Below are positions 1 through 6,921 of a DNA stretch of 11,152 nt, piece by piece; the first letter of the stretch is position 1, and every line of letters starts with the position of its first letter. Under the pieces are notes generated by a model. The model had not been told where the DNA came from. It saw nothing but the letters and a program-made list of their open reading frames with translations, and made no database searches. The stretch is from Candidatus Competibacteraceae bacterium (GTDB lineage: Bacteria; Pseudomonadota; Gammaproteobacteria; Competibacterales; Competibacteraceae): positions 1 to 11,152 of the forward strand of contig JAAUQA010000061.1 in the NCBI GenBank assembly GCA_012032855.1, read 5' to 3'. A program made the translations under genes and the position numbers.

Positions 1-558
1 AGTAGTGCCGAATACTAACGGGCTTTTATAGCGGGCGGCATAGAGGCTGTCGGGATCGTGCGGGGAGGTAAACACAAACGCATATTCCCCCTCCAACACC
101 GCCAAGGTGTGTTGGATAGCGGTCAGGATAACACCGGTTTTTTCGTAGTTCTTCGCCAACAGGTGCACGATGACCTCGGTGTCGGTTTCGGTATGACACT
201 CTACGCCCTGTTCCAGCAAGAGTTGGCGGATTTCCAGATAGTTTTCGATAACGCCGTTGTGCACTAGAGAAAAGGCATTATCGTAAGACTGGTGAGGATG
301 GGCGTTAGTCTGCGTGACCTTACCGTGAGTGGCCCAACGGGTGTGAGCGATGCTGGTCGAGGCGGCGGGAACTTCCGCAAAAAACCCTTGTGCGTCGTTT
401 TCACCCACCGACCCGACGGCTTTTTTCGTATAAATATCGCCGTTGAGTAGCACCGAAATGCCGAAAGAGTCATATCCTCGATATTCCAGACGCTTGAGTG
501 CGTCAACAGTAACGCGTACCGAGTTATTACGTCCAACTACACCGACTATTCCGCACAT
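1..558 (-). CDS. glmS: Glutamine--fructose-6-phosphate aminotransferase (GlmS-type), N-terminal 186 residues, partial at left edge
   Basis: GlmS makes glucosamine-6-phosphate from fructose-6-phosphate and glutamine, the entry step to peptidoglycan and LPS amino sugars, in the cytoplasm. The reading frame is open from the ATG at 558-556 to the window edge. It shows the class II glutamine amidotransferase domain: nucleophile Cys2 in MCGIVGVVG, RLEYRGYDS (23-31), HTRWATHG (72-79), HNG (100-102) and ETDTE (124-128). These are the family's glutamine-binding and oxyanion residues. The two SIS (isomerase) domains lie outside the window. AGGAG at 570-574 sits 11 nt before the ATG and supports this start. 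The usual Ala after RGYDS is Phe here (RGYDSFG). Chromosomal glmS often follows glmU, but here it diverges from a glycosyltransferase, so it could be a paralogue dedicated to surface polysaccharide. Membership of the amidotransferase family is certain; GlmS rather than a close paralogue is likely. Confidence 0.9.
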   Translation of the reverse strand, partial: MCGIVGVVGRNNSVRVTVDALKRLEYRGYDSFGISVLLNGDIYTKKAVGSVGENDAQGFFAEVPAASTSIAHTRWATHGKVTQTNAHPHQSYDNAFSLVHNGVIENYLEIRQLLLEQGVECHTETDTEVIVHLLAKNYEKTGVILTAIQHTLAVLEGEYAFVFTSPHDPDSLYAARYKSPLVFGTT

Positions 559-644
559 TGCGCCTGTTTCTCCTATGTTTTCTTAGGTCAATGCAGGTAT
601 GGTAATGGCAAGTGACTCCATATGTGAAGTAAAGGAAAATCGCC

Positions 645-1811
645 TTGCGTATTCTTATGCTATCCGACGTTTACTTTCCCCGGGTAAACGGCGTCTCCAC
701 CTCTATCAAAACCTTCCGTCGATGCTTAACTGATTTGGGTCACGAGGTCTTTTTGATTGCACCCGCATATGGCCCCCATGACGAAAAGGACGAGCGACTA
801 TTCAGGATACCCTCCCGGTATTTGCTGATTGATCCCGAGGATCGCGTGCTGCGGAAAAAGGAAGTCTTGCGTCTCCAAGACACTTTTGCCGAAATCGCCA
901 TTGATATTATTCATATTCAAACGCCTTTCATCGCCCACTATAGCGGTCTTAAGTTGGCCCGCTTGCTGGACGTACCCTGCGTCGAAACCTATCACACCCA
1001 TTTCGAGGAGTATCTCCACCACTATCTGCCGCTGTTGCCGAAGTCCATCGTGCGCACTGTCACCCGTTGGTTCACACGTCAGCAGTGCAGCGAAGTGGAT
1101 GCTTTGATTGTGCCTTCGCAGGCCATGCTTGAGGTAGCGAAGGAGTATCGGGTTAACACCCCTATTGAGATTATTCCCACCGGCATTGAAGAACGCTTTT
1201 TCAACGGGTGCGATACATCGCACTTTCGCGCCCAACACGGTATTGGCGAAGATCGGCCTGTGCTTATGCATGTCGGGCGGGTGGCTCACGAGAAAAATAT
1301 CGGTTTCTTATTAGAGGTGCTTGCTTTAGTGCGGCAAACGATTCCTGATGTGCTGCTGGTCATCGCAGGGCAAGGACCGGCATTAGGCGCACTCAAAAAA
1401 CAAGGTAAAACCCTGAATCTGGAAAATAATCTGCTGTTCGTCGGTTATCAGGAACGCGAGAAGGCGCTGTTGGACTGCTATTGTGCCGGTGACGTTTTTG
1501 TGTTCGCCTCACGCACGGAGACTCAAGGATTGGTGCTGCTGGAGGCAATGGCGTTGGGAGTGCCGGTAGTGTCCACCGCAATGATGGGCACCAAAGATAT
1601 ACTGCAACCCGGTAAAGGGGCTTTGATTGCCCAGGAGGAGCCGAACGATTTTGCCGGTAAGGCCATTGAATTGTTACGAAACCCGCAATTACGGGAACAA
1701 CTCGCACAGGAAGGCAGAGCCTATGGCCGATCCTGGTCCCCCCAGGCAATGGCCCGGAAAATGGTCTCTTGTTACCAAAACGTACTGGCGCCGCGGCATC
1801 CCATTAATTAA
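645..1811 (+). CDS. GT4-family (GT-B fold) glycosyltransferase, TTG start
   Basis: This 388-residue retaining glycosyltransferase probably moves a hexose from a nucleotide sugar to a lipid or glycan acceptor at the cytoplasmic face of the membrane. The N-terminal Rossmann half begins RILMLSDVYFPRVNGVSTS, with the glycine-rich acceptor-side loop NGVS at 15-18, and has HTHFEEYLHH around 117-126. The donor half has HVGRVAHEKN (209-218) with the phosphate-binding Arg/Lys, and the EX7E motif ETQGLVLLE (292-300). The overall pattern is close to GT4 enzymes that make glycosyl-diacylglycerols or mannosylated lipids, but the acceptor cannot be read from sequence. The start is TTG at 645, because AAGGA at 632-636 lies 8 nt upstream and the conserved first strand begins immediately after it. 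The next ATG (657) would delete that strand. The gene diverges from glmS across an 86-nt gap, a context that suggests envelope sugar metabolism. Confidence 0.9.
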   Translation: MRILMLSDVYFPRVNGVSTSIKTFRRCLTDLGHEVFLIAPAYGPHDEKDERLFRIPSRYLLIDPEDRVLRKKEVLRLQDTFAEIAIDIIHIQTPFIAHYSGLKLARLLDVPCVETYHTHFEEYLHHYLPLLPKSIVRTVTRWFTRQQCSEVDALIVPSQAMLEVAKEYRVNTPIEIIPTGIEERFFNGCDTSHFRAQHGIGEDRPVLMHVGRVAHEKNIGFLLEVLALVRQTIPDVLLVIAGQGPALGALKKQGKTLNLENNLLFVGYQEREKALLDCYCAGDVFVFASRTETQGLVLLEAMALGVPVVSTAMMGTKDILQPGKGALIAQEEPNDFAGKAIELLRNPQLREQLAQEGRAYGRSWSPQAMARKMVSCYQNVLAPRHPIN

Positions 1812-1818
1812 TGGGATG
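1797..1818. repeat. 22-bp perfect palindrome over the glycosyltransferase stop codon
   Basis: The half-site CATCCCATTAA is followed directly by its exact reverse complement. The palindrome contains the TAA stop of the glycosyltransferase gene and lies between that gene and the end of the converging small-protein gene. As RNA it could form an 8-bp stem around a TAATTA loop in either direction. Neither side has a T tract, so it is not a standard Rho-independent terminator. It may be a weak bidirectional terminator, an mRNA 3'-end stabiliser or a protein-binding site. Confidence 0.6.
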
Positions 1819-1841
1819 ATGGTTATCGCCTGTAGTTTGGA

Positions 1842-2021
1842 TCAATACCGTTTGCTGGCGGCCTCGGTCATGGCCTTGATTTCCGCCAAAGCATCATCAG
1901 CAGTGGTGTCGATTTTTTCATGCACCTTAGCTTTAGCGCGATCTTGCCGGCCTCGCCAGCGCTTTTTGAGCAATGTTTGCCGTTTCTTGAATTCTCTGTC
2001 GGGATTTTTAACGCTTGCCAT
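1842..2021 (-). CDS. Small, highly basic hypothetical protein (59 aa)
   Basis: I do not recognise this family. The product from the ATG at 2021 is 59 residues. Residues 3-31 are very rich in Lys and Arg (for example FKKRQTLLKKRWRGR). The rest is a helical-looking, Ala- and Glu-containing segment ending KAMTEAASKRY. There is no signal peptide and no membrane segment. Such a charge pattern would fit nucleic-acid or membrane-surface binding, but that is inference. The start overlaps the end of the GST-like gene by 14 nt, so translation is probably coupled. GAGGA at 2033-2037 lies 11 nt before this ATG. A GTG at 2027, 5 nt from the GAGGA, would add two residues and cannot be excluded. The overlap, the ribosome binding site and the charged composition make a real gene more likely than a chance frame. 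Confidence 0.65.
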   Translation of the reverse strand: MASVKNPDREFKKRQTLLKKRWRGRQDRAKAKVHEKIDTTADDALAEIKAMTEAASKRY

Positions 2022-2811
2022 TGACACTCTTTTCCTCGCCTGGGAAAGGCCGAACTAAAAAGTCCTCTGATACCAACAACGGATTCGCCGGCAGCGTTGC
2101 CTGCACGCGCTGCATCCAGTTAAGAATCGCTGGAAATTCGAGGAAGGTATGATGCCAATGCAAACCCAGCCGATACGGCAACAGCCATTGCGGAAATGTG
2201 CCTAAATCCGCCAAGGAGGGTTCGCTCAATTCGCCCAGAAAGGGACCTTGCCCCAGCCGTTCCAGCCACTCTCGGCACACTTGCAGATCGGTCTCTTGCA
2301 AGGTCTGCTGTGCGGCGGCCACCGACGCGTTATTGTTTACTCGTCTGTGTAGAATTATAGGCCAGATCATGCGCACGAGCGGGGAAAAAGAGCGCGCTCG
2401 ATTCAATACAGCACTCAATCGCCAGCCGTTGCGCACTTTGTCAAAAAAGCTCTCGTTACGCCCGTAACGCTCTAACAGCGCGGTCACTAAACGAGTATCC
2501 ACCCACTGATTGAGCTGTAAAATGATTTCTCGCTGAGTTCGGGTGCGACCCAAGAGCGGTCTATCCGGGAACCGTTCTTCCAGCCAAAGACCGATCTGTG
2601 TCGAATCAACGCGCCATTCATCGCCGATTCTCAGCACCGGCAGTGTGGATTGAGCGGTAAAACCGATTTGTCGCCGCGATAGCGGGCTGACATGAATGAT
2701 ACTGAATTCCAGCCCTTTATAATCCAGCCAGCAATTGACCTTTGCCGAATAAGGGTCCGTCGCATCGACGTACAAAAGAATCTCATTACTCTTGACAGGA
2801 TCGTCCGGCAT
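2008..2811 (-). CDS. Glutathione S-transferase fold protein, PTGES2-like, with CxxC replaced by DPYS
   Basis: This 267-residue cytosolic protein has an N-terminal thioredoxin-like domain and an all-helical GST C-terminal domain. The N-terminal part (from ATG at 2811) reads ILLYVDATDPYSAKVNCWLD followed by YKGLEF and PLSRRQIGF. That layout matches membrane-associated prostaglandin E synthase-2 and its bacterial relatives, where the DPYS position (19-22) is normally CPFC or another CxxC. The cis-proline region TLPVL (about 56-60) and the DS pair for the glutathione gamma-glutamyl group (69-70) are kept. The C-terminal domain has the GST capping motif PSLADLG. Without the catalytic cysteine it may bind rather than reduce, or use the Ser or Tyr. 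A GTG at 2841 would give 277 residues but has no visible ribosome binding site. The ATG has only a weak GGA, so the start is uncertain. It leads the overlapping small basic gene, and its substrate is unknown. Confidence 0.82.
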   Translation of the reverse strand: MPDDPVKSNEILLYVDATDPYSAKVNCWLDYKGLEFSIIHVSPLSRRQIGFTAQSTLPVLRIGDEWRVDSTQIGLWLEERFPDRPLLGRTRTQREIILQLNQWVDTRLVTALLERYGRNESFFDKVRNGWRLSAVLNRARSFSPLVRMIWPIILHRRVNNNASVAAAQQTLQETDLQVCREWLERLGQGPFLGELSEPSLADLGTFPQWLLPYRLGLHWHHTFLEFPAILNWMQRVQATLPANPLLVSEDFLVRPFPGEEKSVNGKR

Positions 2812-3020
2812 TTTTTTGGTTAATCCAGATATATTGCCCACGCCTACGGTGGGAATGGCTAGAACGCTTCATTCGCGCAACGACCTCCACCGGGTTTCGG
2901 GAATCATGTGAACCGTAATGGCCCTATCGGGTGAAGTCTAGTACAACAGCCTCACTCCCGTCTTAAACACCGCGATCACAGACCGCAGACACAATGGGGA
3001 TCAGATACTGCTTACAGTTC

Positions 3021-3029
3021 TGTTATCCT
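3021..3029 (+). promoter_or_regulatory. Possible extended -10 promoter element for the ArsC/YdcZ pair
   Basis: TGTTATCCT fits the extended -10 form TGnTATnnT and ends 41 nt before the ArsC-family ATG, a reasonable leader length. No good -35 hexamer sits 17 nt upstream. The rest of the divergent gap (2842-3070) shows no other recognisable element. Confidence 0.3.
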
Positions 3030-3070
3030 GCAAAACACCACCCAAACCGGAACAAAACATCGGACAACGT

Positions 3071-3433
3071 ATGAATACAGTGATCTACCATAACACCCAA
3101 TGTAGTAAGAGCCGTGCCACACTTGCACTGCTCAACGAACATGGGATAGAGCCTACCCTTATTCACTATCTGGAAACACCGCCAACAAAAGAGGATTTAG
3201 TAAGGATTGTCGCTTTACTGGGTAAAACGCCAAAAGAAATCATCCGGTTCAATGAAACTGCGGCTATCCAGCAAAATCTCTCTTCGGAGGATCACCGAAC
3301 CGATGACGAATGGCTGGAGATCATGGTCAATAATCCCGTGCTAATCGAACGTCCTATCGTCATCATTGAAAACAAAGCCGCACTCGGCAGACCACCGGAA
3401 AATATCTTATCGATCTTACCGGGCGCTTCCTAA
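3071..3433 (+). CDS. arsC: ArsC-family (glutaredoxin-dependent) reductase, YfgD-type
   Basis: The 120-residue product has the ArsC thioredoxin-like fold. Classical members reduce arsenate to arsenite with glutaredoxin; the YfgD branch often sits outside ars operons and its true substrate is unsettled. The catalytic loop is YHNTQCSKSRATL with the nucleophile at Cys11. The three arginines that bind the oxyanion in R773 ArsC (60, 94, 107) have counterparts at Arg59 (IIRFN), Arg94 (ERPIV) and Arg107 (GRPPE). LIHYLETPP and the C-terminal LSILPG are also typical. The length is close to E. coli YfgD (about 119) and shorter than plasmid ArsC (about 141). The ribosome binding site is weak. No arsR, arsB or acr3 gene is nearby, so a role in arsenic resistance is not supported by context. 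The gene is followed after 19 nt by a YdcZ-like membrane gene, probably in the same transcript. Confidence 0.9.
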   Translation: MNTVIYHNTQCSKSRATLALLNEHGIEPTLIHYLETPPTKEDLVRIVALLGKTPKEIIRFNETAAIQQNLSSEDHRTDDEWLEIMVNNPVLIERPIVIIENKAALGRPPENILSILPGAS

Positions 3434-3452
3434 TGCACAGGATAGAAACGCC

Positions 3453-3890
3453 ATGAACAATGTCGTTGCGCTGGCGGTTATCGCCGCTATCGGTGGAGTG
3501 GCGGTCGCCTTGCAAGGTCATTTTATGGGCATCATGGACAAGGGTATCGGCACCAAAGAAAGTGTTTTTATCACTTATGGTGCCGGCGCAATCGTCGCCG
3601 GACTGATCGTATTAGCATCACGTGGCGGGAATTTACGCGCCTGGCAGGAGTTACCCTGGTATACCCTGAGTTCCGGGCTATTGGGATTGGTTATTGTCGG
3701 AACGATCGGCTACACAGCCCCTCGGTTGGGGTTGGCGAAAGCCTTTACCGTGATTGTCGCAGCTCAATTCATCGTGGCCGCGTTTATTGACCATTACGGC
3801 TGGCTGGGTGCGGAAATACAACCGTTGGGGCCGAGTCGGCTAGCGGGAATCGGGGTGATGATTTTGGGAGTCTGGTTGATTACCCGGTGA
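3453..3890 (+). CDS. Small YdcZ/DUF606-family (DMT superfamily) inner-membrane protein
   Basis: The product has 145 residues with about five hydrophobic segments (roughly 2-21, 31-50, 66-86, 88-107 and 122-142) and short charged loops such as SRGGNLRAWQELPW. Small single-domain size, a GxxGG-rich first helix, PW before the third helix and the ending GVMILGVWLITR fit the YdcZ (DUF606) branch of the drug/metabolite transporter superfamily. Members are half-sized and probably act as dimers; substrates are mostly unknown. The ATG at 3453 has AGGA at 3439-3442, 10 nt upstream. An in-frame upstream extension exists but would overlap the ArsC-family gene and has no support. The 19-nt gap suggests an operon with the reductase gene. 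It converges on the thiolase gene, about 70 nt away. Confidence 0.82.
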   Translation: MNNVVALAVIAAIGGVAVALQGHFMGIMDKGIGTKESVFITYGAGAIVAGLIVLASRGGNLRAWQELPWYTLSSGLLGLVIVGTIGYTAPRLGLAKAFTVIVAAQFIVAAFIDHYGWLGAEIQPLGPSRLAGIGVMILGVWLITR

Positions 3891-3899
3891 ATTTACGAC

Positions 3900-3939
3900 A
3901 AAAAAACCACGGTAAACAGGGTCACCGTCTACCGTGGTT
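3900..3939 (-). terminator. Rho-independent terminator of the fatty-acid oxidation operon
   Basis: On the minus strand a perfect 10-bp stem (AACCACGGTA with TACCGTGGTT, at 3930-3939 and 3905-3914) encloses a 15-nt loop and runs into a stretch of seven T (3900-3906). It starts 21 nt past the stop of the last thiolase gene. On the plus strand the same hairpin lacks a T tract, so it serves the minus-strand operon mainly and perhaps weakly the YdcZ-like gene. Confidence 0.88.
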
Positions 3940-3959
3940 GGGTTACTCGCCTTTGATGC

Positions 3960-5207
3960 TTAGAGCATTTCAACAGCCACAGCCAGCGATACGCCGCCGC
4001 CGCCGCACAGGGTCGCCAATCCCAGACGCTTACCACGTTTTTGCATGGCATGTATCAAGGTTACGATCAAGCGACAGCCGGTGGATCCCACGGGATGCCC
4101 CATACCGACGCCGGAACCGTTGACATTAGTGATCTCGCGATTCAGGCCCAATTCCTTTTCACAGCCAAGATACTGACCAGCAAATGCCTCGTTGACTTCA
4201 ATCAGTTCGAAGTCCGCCAGTTTCAGGCCGGTCCTGTTCAGCAGGTCTTTTACTGCCGGCACCGGGCTAATCCCCATCACAGAGGGATGACAAGCGCCAC
4301 GACCGAAGCCAACGATACGGGCCAAGGGCTTGAGGCCCAATTCATTTGCTTTGTCGGCATGTGTCAGGATTACTGCACTTGCGCCATCGTTAACGCCTGA
4401 GGCATTACCCGCGGTGACTTTACCCACCTTCGGCACGAAGGCGGCAGGAAGCTTGGCAAGCTGCTCAAGGGTAATCCCTGGGCGGAAATGCTCGTCTTTA
4501 TCGAAGATGATCGGCGGTTTGCCTCTCTTTTGTGGAATTTCCACGGGGACGATCTCGTCCTTGAATTCTCCATCTTTAGTCGCCCGCTCGACATTGTTAT
4601 GGCTACGAACCGCAATCTCGTCCATTTCCTCGCGGCTGATATCCATCATCTGCGCCAGGAATTCAGTGGTATGCCCCATGATGTATGGTTTGTTCTTAAA
4701 ATGATCAACCAAACCGCCTTGGACGGGTCCCTTGTCAGCATCTCTGAGCACCGCCGAACCGGCATGTAGGGCGTGAATCATAGTGTCGGCAAATTTTGAA
4801 TCTTGAATGCGCGCACCCCAACGGGCATTGAATACGGCATAGGGCGCACCCGACATATGTTCGACGCCACCGGCCAGAATCACATCAGCCATCTCCGCTC
4901 GAATTAATGCCATACCGGAAACCACTGCCTCCATGCCGGAAATACAGACCCGGTTCATAGTGCAGGCTGTAACGCTATCGGGAATTCCCGCCAGCAGAGC
5001 AGCGACTCGGGCCACGTTAAGATTGTCAGGATGCTCCAGACAACTGCCCATGCGTACATCGTCAATGATACCTGGATCAATCCCAGCCCGCTTGACGGCT
5101 TCTCTCATTACGACACTACCGAGCACGGGCCCACTTGAGTCTTTCAGTGAACCACCGAATGCGCCGACGGCGGTACGACAGGCAGAAGCGATGACGACAT
5201 CTCTCAT
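3960..5207 (-). CDS. Acetyl-CoA C-acyltransferase (thiolase) 1, long form
   Basis: Thiolases cleave 3-ketoacyl-CoA with CoA to acetyl-CoA and a shortened acyl-CoA, or condense two acetyl-CoA. The 415-residue product has the acylated cysteine Cys88 in NRVCISG, NEAFA at 339-343, the active-site His371 in GHPVGSTG and the second catalytic Cys401 in LCGGGG. All catalytic positions are present. It is about 20 residues longer than a usual thiolase. The extra length appears to lie around 140-180, in the loop domain that covers the acyl-binding site, so substrate range may differ from the neighbouring thiolase. The ATG at 5207 has GGAGAG at 5214-5219, 6 nt upstream. It is last in the operon, 95 nt behind the FadA-type gene and just before the terminator. 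Whether it works in degradation or in acetoacetyl-CoA formation cannot be decided here. Confidence 0.92.
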   Translation of the reverse strand: MRDVVIASACRTAVGAFGGSLKDSSGPVLGSVVMREAVKRAGIDPGIIDDVRMGSCLEHPDNLNVARVAALLAGIPDSVTACTMNRVCISGMEAVVSGMALIRAEMADVILAGGVEHMSGAPYAVFNARWGARIQDSKFADTMIHALHAGSAVLRDADKGPVQGGLVDHFKNKPYIMGHTTEFLAQMMDISREEMDEIAVRSHNNVERATKDGEFKDEIVPVEIPQKRGKPPIIFDKDEHFRPGITLEQLAKLPAAFVPKVGKVTAGNASGVNDGASAVILTHADKANELGLKPLARIVGFGRGACHPSVMGISPVPAVKDLLNRTGLKLADFELIEVNEAFAGQYLGCEKELGLNREITNVNGSGVGMGHPVGSTGCRLIVTLIHAMQKRGKRLGLATLCGGGGVSLAVAVEML

Positions 5208-5265
5208 AAATTACTCTCCAGATTACAGAGGAAAAGGCTGTCCTGATTAGGTGATAATCCAGCTA

Positions 5266-5285
5266 GGGCGGTCAGGTGACCACCC
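5266..5285 (-). repeat. Hairpin in the gap between the two thiolase genes
   Basis: GGGCGGTC (5266-5273) and GACCACCC (5278-5285) pair with one mismatch around a 4-nt loop, 18 nt after the stop of the upstream thiolase gene. There is no T tract, so it is more likely an RNA processing or stability element than a terminator. Confidence 0.3.
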
Positions 5286-5302
5286 TGATCAAGTTGGCTC
5301 GC

Positions 5303-6499
5303 TTATACCCGTTCGTAAATACCGGCAGCGCCCATGCCGCTGGCCATACACATGGTGACCATGCCGTAGCGCAGGTTGCGGCGTTTTAGACCGTGCAGAC
5401 AGGTAGCGGTGCGGATAGCACCGGTTGCACCCAGCGGGTGGCCGAGCGCAATTGCGCCGCCTAATGGATTGACCTTGGCGGTATCCAAACCCAATTCACG
5501 AATGATGGCCAAACTCTGCGAAGCGAACGCCTCGTTGAGTTCGATCCAATCCAGGTCTTCTTTCTTCAGGCCGGCCATATCCAACGCTTTGGGAATCGCC
5601 TTGATCGGGCCGATGCCCATGATTTCCGGCGGGCAACCGGTCACGGTATAGCAGACAAAACGCGCTAACGGCTTTAAACCCAACTTTTCGACCATCTTGC
5701 CGCTCATCAACATCACAGCGCCCGCACCATCACTGGTCTGGGAACTGTTGGCGGCGGTTACGGAACCCTTGGAGTCAAAAGCAGTGCGCACTTTGGAAAC
5801 CGACTCCATCGTGGCGGGACGCGGACCTTCGTCGGTGTCTACCACTTTAGTACGCACTTGAACGGTCTGACCATCAGGGGACAGCACGTGCTCTTCAATG
5901 GTATAGGGCAGGATTTCATCCTTAAACTCGCCGTTCTTAATGGCTTCATTAGCGCGCCGGTTGCTTTCCACACCGAAAGCATCTTGATCTGCACGCGAAA
6001 CATTCCACTTCTCAGCCACTTTTTCGGCAGTAATGCCCATACCGAAGGACAGGCCATACGTCGTATCGCTATCGAATACCTTCGGATTAACCGCTAAACG
6101 ACCGCCCGGCATCGGAACCTGGCTCATGCTTTCCACGCCGCCGGCGATGATGCAGTCGGACGAACCGGCCCGGATACGGTCGGCGGCAAAGGCGATGGAT
6201 TGGATGCCCGAGGAACAAAAGCGATTGAGGGTAACGCCGGGAACATCAATCGGCAGGCCCGCAATCAAGCCGGCGGTACGGGCGATATTCAGGCCCTGTT
6301 CGCCTTCCGGCAGCGAGCACCCGATCACGATATCTTCAATTTGAGTCGGATCCAGACCGGGGCTCTGATCGACGACACCGCGAATCACATGGGCCAACAA
6401 ATCATCCGGGCGAGTGTTACGAAACATCCCACGTCCAGAACGGCCCACCGGGGTGCGCACGGCAGCAACCACATAAGCTTCTTGAAGCTCTTTACTCAT
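5303..6499 (-). CDS. fadA: Acetyl-CoA acyltransferase (3-ketoacyl-CoA thiolase), FadA type
   Basis: This 398-residue thiolase is the expected last step of beta-oxidation, taking over from the bifunctional enzyme encoded directly upstream. The catalytic Cys95 is in NRFCSSGIQS, NEAFASQ starts at 322, His354 is in GHPLGATG and the second Cys384 is in MCMASGMGAAG. The usual C-terminal motif here is CIGxG; the MAS residues are unusual, but the cysteine and the last glycines remain. The N-terminus AYVVAAVRTPVGR, SQTSDGAGAV (253-262) and the ending YERV match degradative thiolases closely. The ATG at 6499 has AGGAGA at 6509-6514, 9 nt upstream. The gap to the bifunctional gene is 98 nt and all genes point the same way, so one transcript is likely. 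This gene has no frame damage. Confidence 0.94.
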   Translation of the reverse strand: MSKELQEAYVVAAVRTPVGRSGRGMFRNTRPDDLLAHVIRGVVDQSPGLDPTQIEDIVIGCSLPEGEQGLNIARTAGLIAGLPIDVPGVTLNRFCSSGIQSIAFAADRIRAGSSDCIIAGGVESMSQVPMPGGRLAVNPKVFDSDTTYGLSFGMGITAEKVAEKWNVSRADQDAFGVESNRRANEAIKNGEFKDEILPYTIEEHVLSPDGQTVQVRTKVVDTDEGPRPATMESVSKVRTAFDSKGSVTAANSSQTSDGAGAVMLMSGKMVEKLGLKPLARFVCYTVTGCPPEIMGIGPIKAIPKALDMAGLKKEDLDWIELNEAFASQSLAIIRELGLDTAKVNPLGGAIALGHPLGATGAIRTATCLHGLKRRNLRYGMVTMCMASGMGAAGIYERV

Positions 6500-6531
6500 A
6501 ATGTTCAGTCTCCTGATACTTGCGAATTCAG

Positions 6532-6572
6532 CGCTGAGACACGCCGGGTTTGACGCTACGTCGCACTCAGCG
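6532..6572 (-). repeat. Inverted repeat in the gap between the bifunctional gene and fadA
   Basis: CGCTGAG (6532-6538) and CTCAGCG (6566-6572) form a 7-bp perfect stem with a 27-nt loop. It lies 18 nt before the fadA ribosome binding site in the direction of transcription. The loop is long and there is no T tract. It may affect RNA stability or have no function. Confidence 0.25.
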
Positions 6573-6597
6573 TATCTCGCGAATAGGTTGTTACGGA

Positions 6598-6906
6598 TCA
6601 GTTACGCAGCGGTTTGCCGGTCTCCAACATATGCATTGCACGGGCTTGGGATAGCGGATGCGCAACCAGTTCGACAAACGCATCACGCTCCAGCTTCAAC
6701 AGCCAGGACTCCGGTACCAGCGTTCCGGGATCCACATCGCCGCCACAGATTGCCGCGGCAATCTTCTTAGCGATGAAGAAGTCGTGCTCCGACATATAAT
6801 GGCCTTCCAACATGTTGACCATGCCCATCTGAATGGTTGCCGATCCGATCCGGCCTGCCACTTTGACTAGGCGCTGCAACGGTGGACGGTAGGCGGATTC
6901 GGCCAT
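6598..6906 (-). CDS. C-terminal piece of the frameshifted FadN-type bifunctional enzyme
   Basis: These about 100 residues (MAESAYRPPLQRL to MLETGKPLRN) are the end of the enoyl-CoA hydratase region of the bifunctional protein encoded upstream, not a separate protein. The ending MLETGKPLRN is characteristic of the family C-terminus. The family sequence really begins a few codons earlier, at 6920, where the frame changes. The piece is in the same frame as the large N-terminal part (7072-8967), because two 1-nt shifts cancel. The ATG at 6906 has no convincing ribosome binding site, so independent translation is unlikely. With both shifts repaired, the whole gene (6598-8967) gives 789 residues, close to FadN-type proteins (about 790). 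Confidence 0.8.
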   Translation of the reverse strand: MAESAYRPPLQRLVKVAGRIGSATIQMGMVNMLEGHYMSEHDFFIAKKIAAAICGGDVDPGTLVPESWLLKLERDAFVELVAHPLSQARAMHMLETGKPLRN

Positions 6907-6919
6907 CGCCTTGGCCTGT

Positions 6920-6921
6920 GC
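6920..6921 (-). other. Second frameshift in the bifunctional gene (missing base)
   Basis: On the minus strand the codons run ATC GCC AAG, then CAC AGG. Family-like sequence resumes only if one G is added, giving AAG GCA CAG GCC AAG GCG (AKAQAKA, then MAESAY). The lost base would reduce a GG pair to one G at 6921. It exactly cancels the extra base near 7075-7078. Confidence 0.8.

Noticed and set aside
559..644. Defined divergent promoters between the GlmS-type gene and the glycosyltransferase gene
   Set aside because: A TTGACC hexamer is present on the minus strand, but no matching -10 lies at a suitable distance. Promoters must be here but cannot be placed.
798..1289. Long open frame on the strand opposite the glycosyltransferase gene
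   Set aside because: It is wholly antisense to a gene with clear GT4 motifs, has no family resemblance and no ribosome binding site. It is a shadow of the coding strand.
3366..3452. Longer N-terminus for the YdcZ-like protein
   Set aside because: The extension overlaps the end of the ArsC-family gene, is not hydrophobic and does not fit the family. The ATG at 3453 has a good ribosome binding site.
3071..3890. Arsenic-resistance operon
   Set aside because: Only a YfgD-type ArsC relative is present. There is no arsR, arsB, acr3 or arsH, and the neighbour is a YdcZ-like protein.
3905..3939. Terminator for the plus-strand ArsC/YdcZ pair
   Set aside because: On the plus strand the hairpin is followed by a mixed sequence with no T run. 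The T tract is on the minus-strand side.
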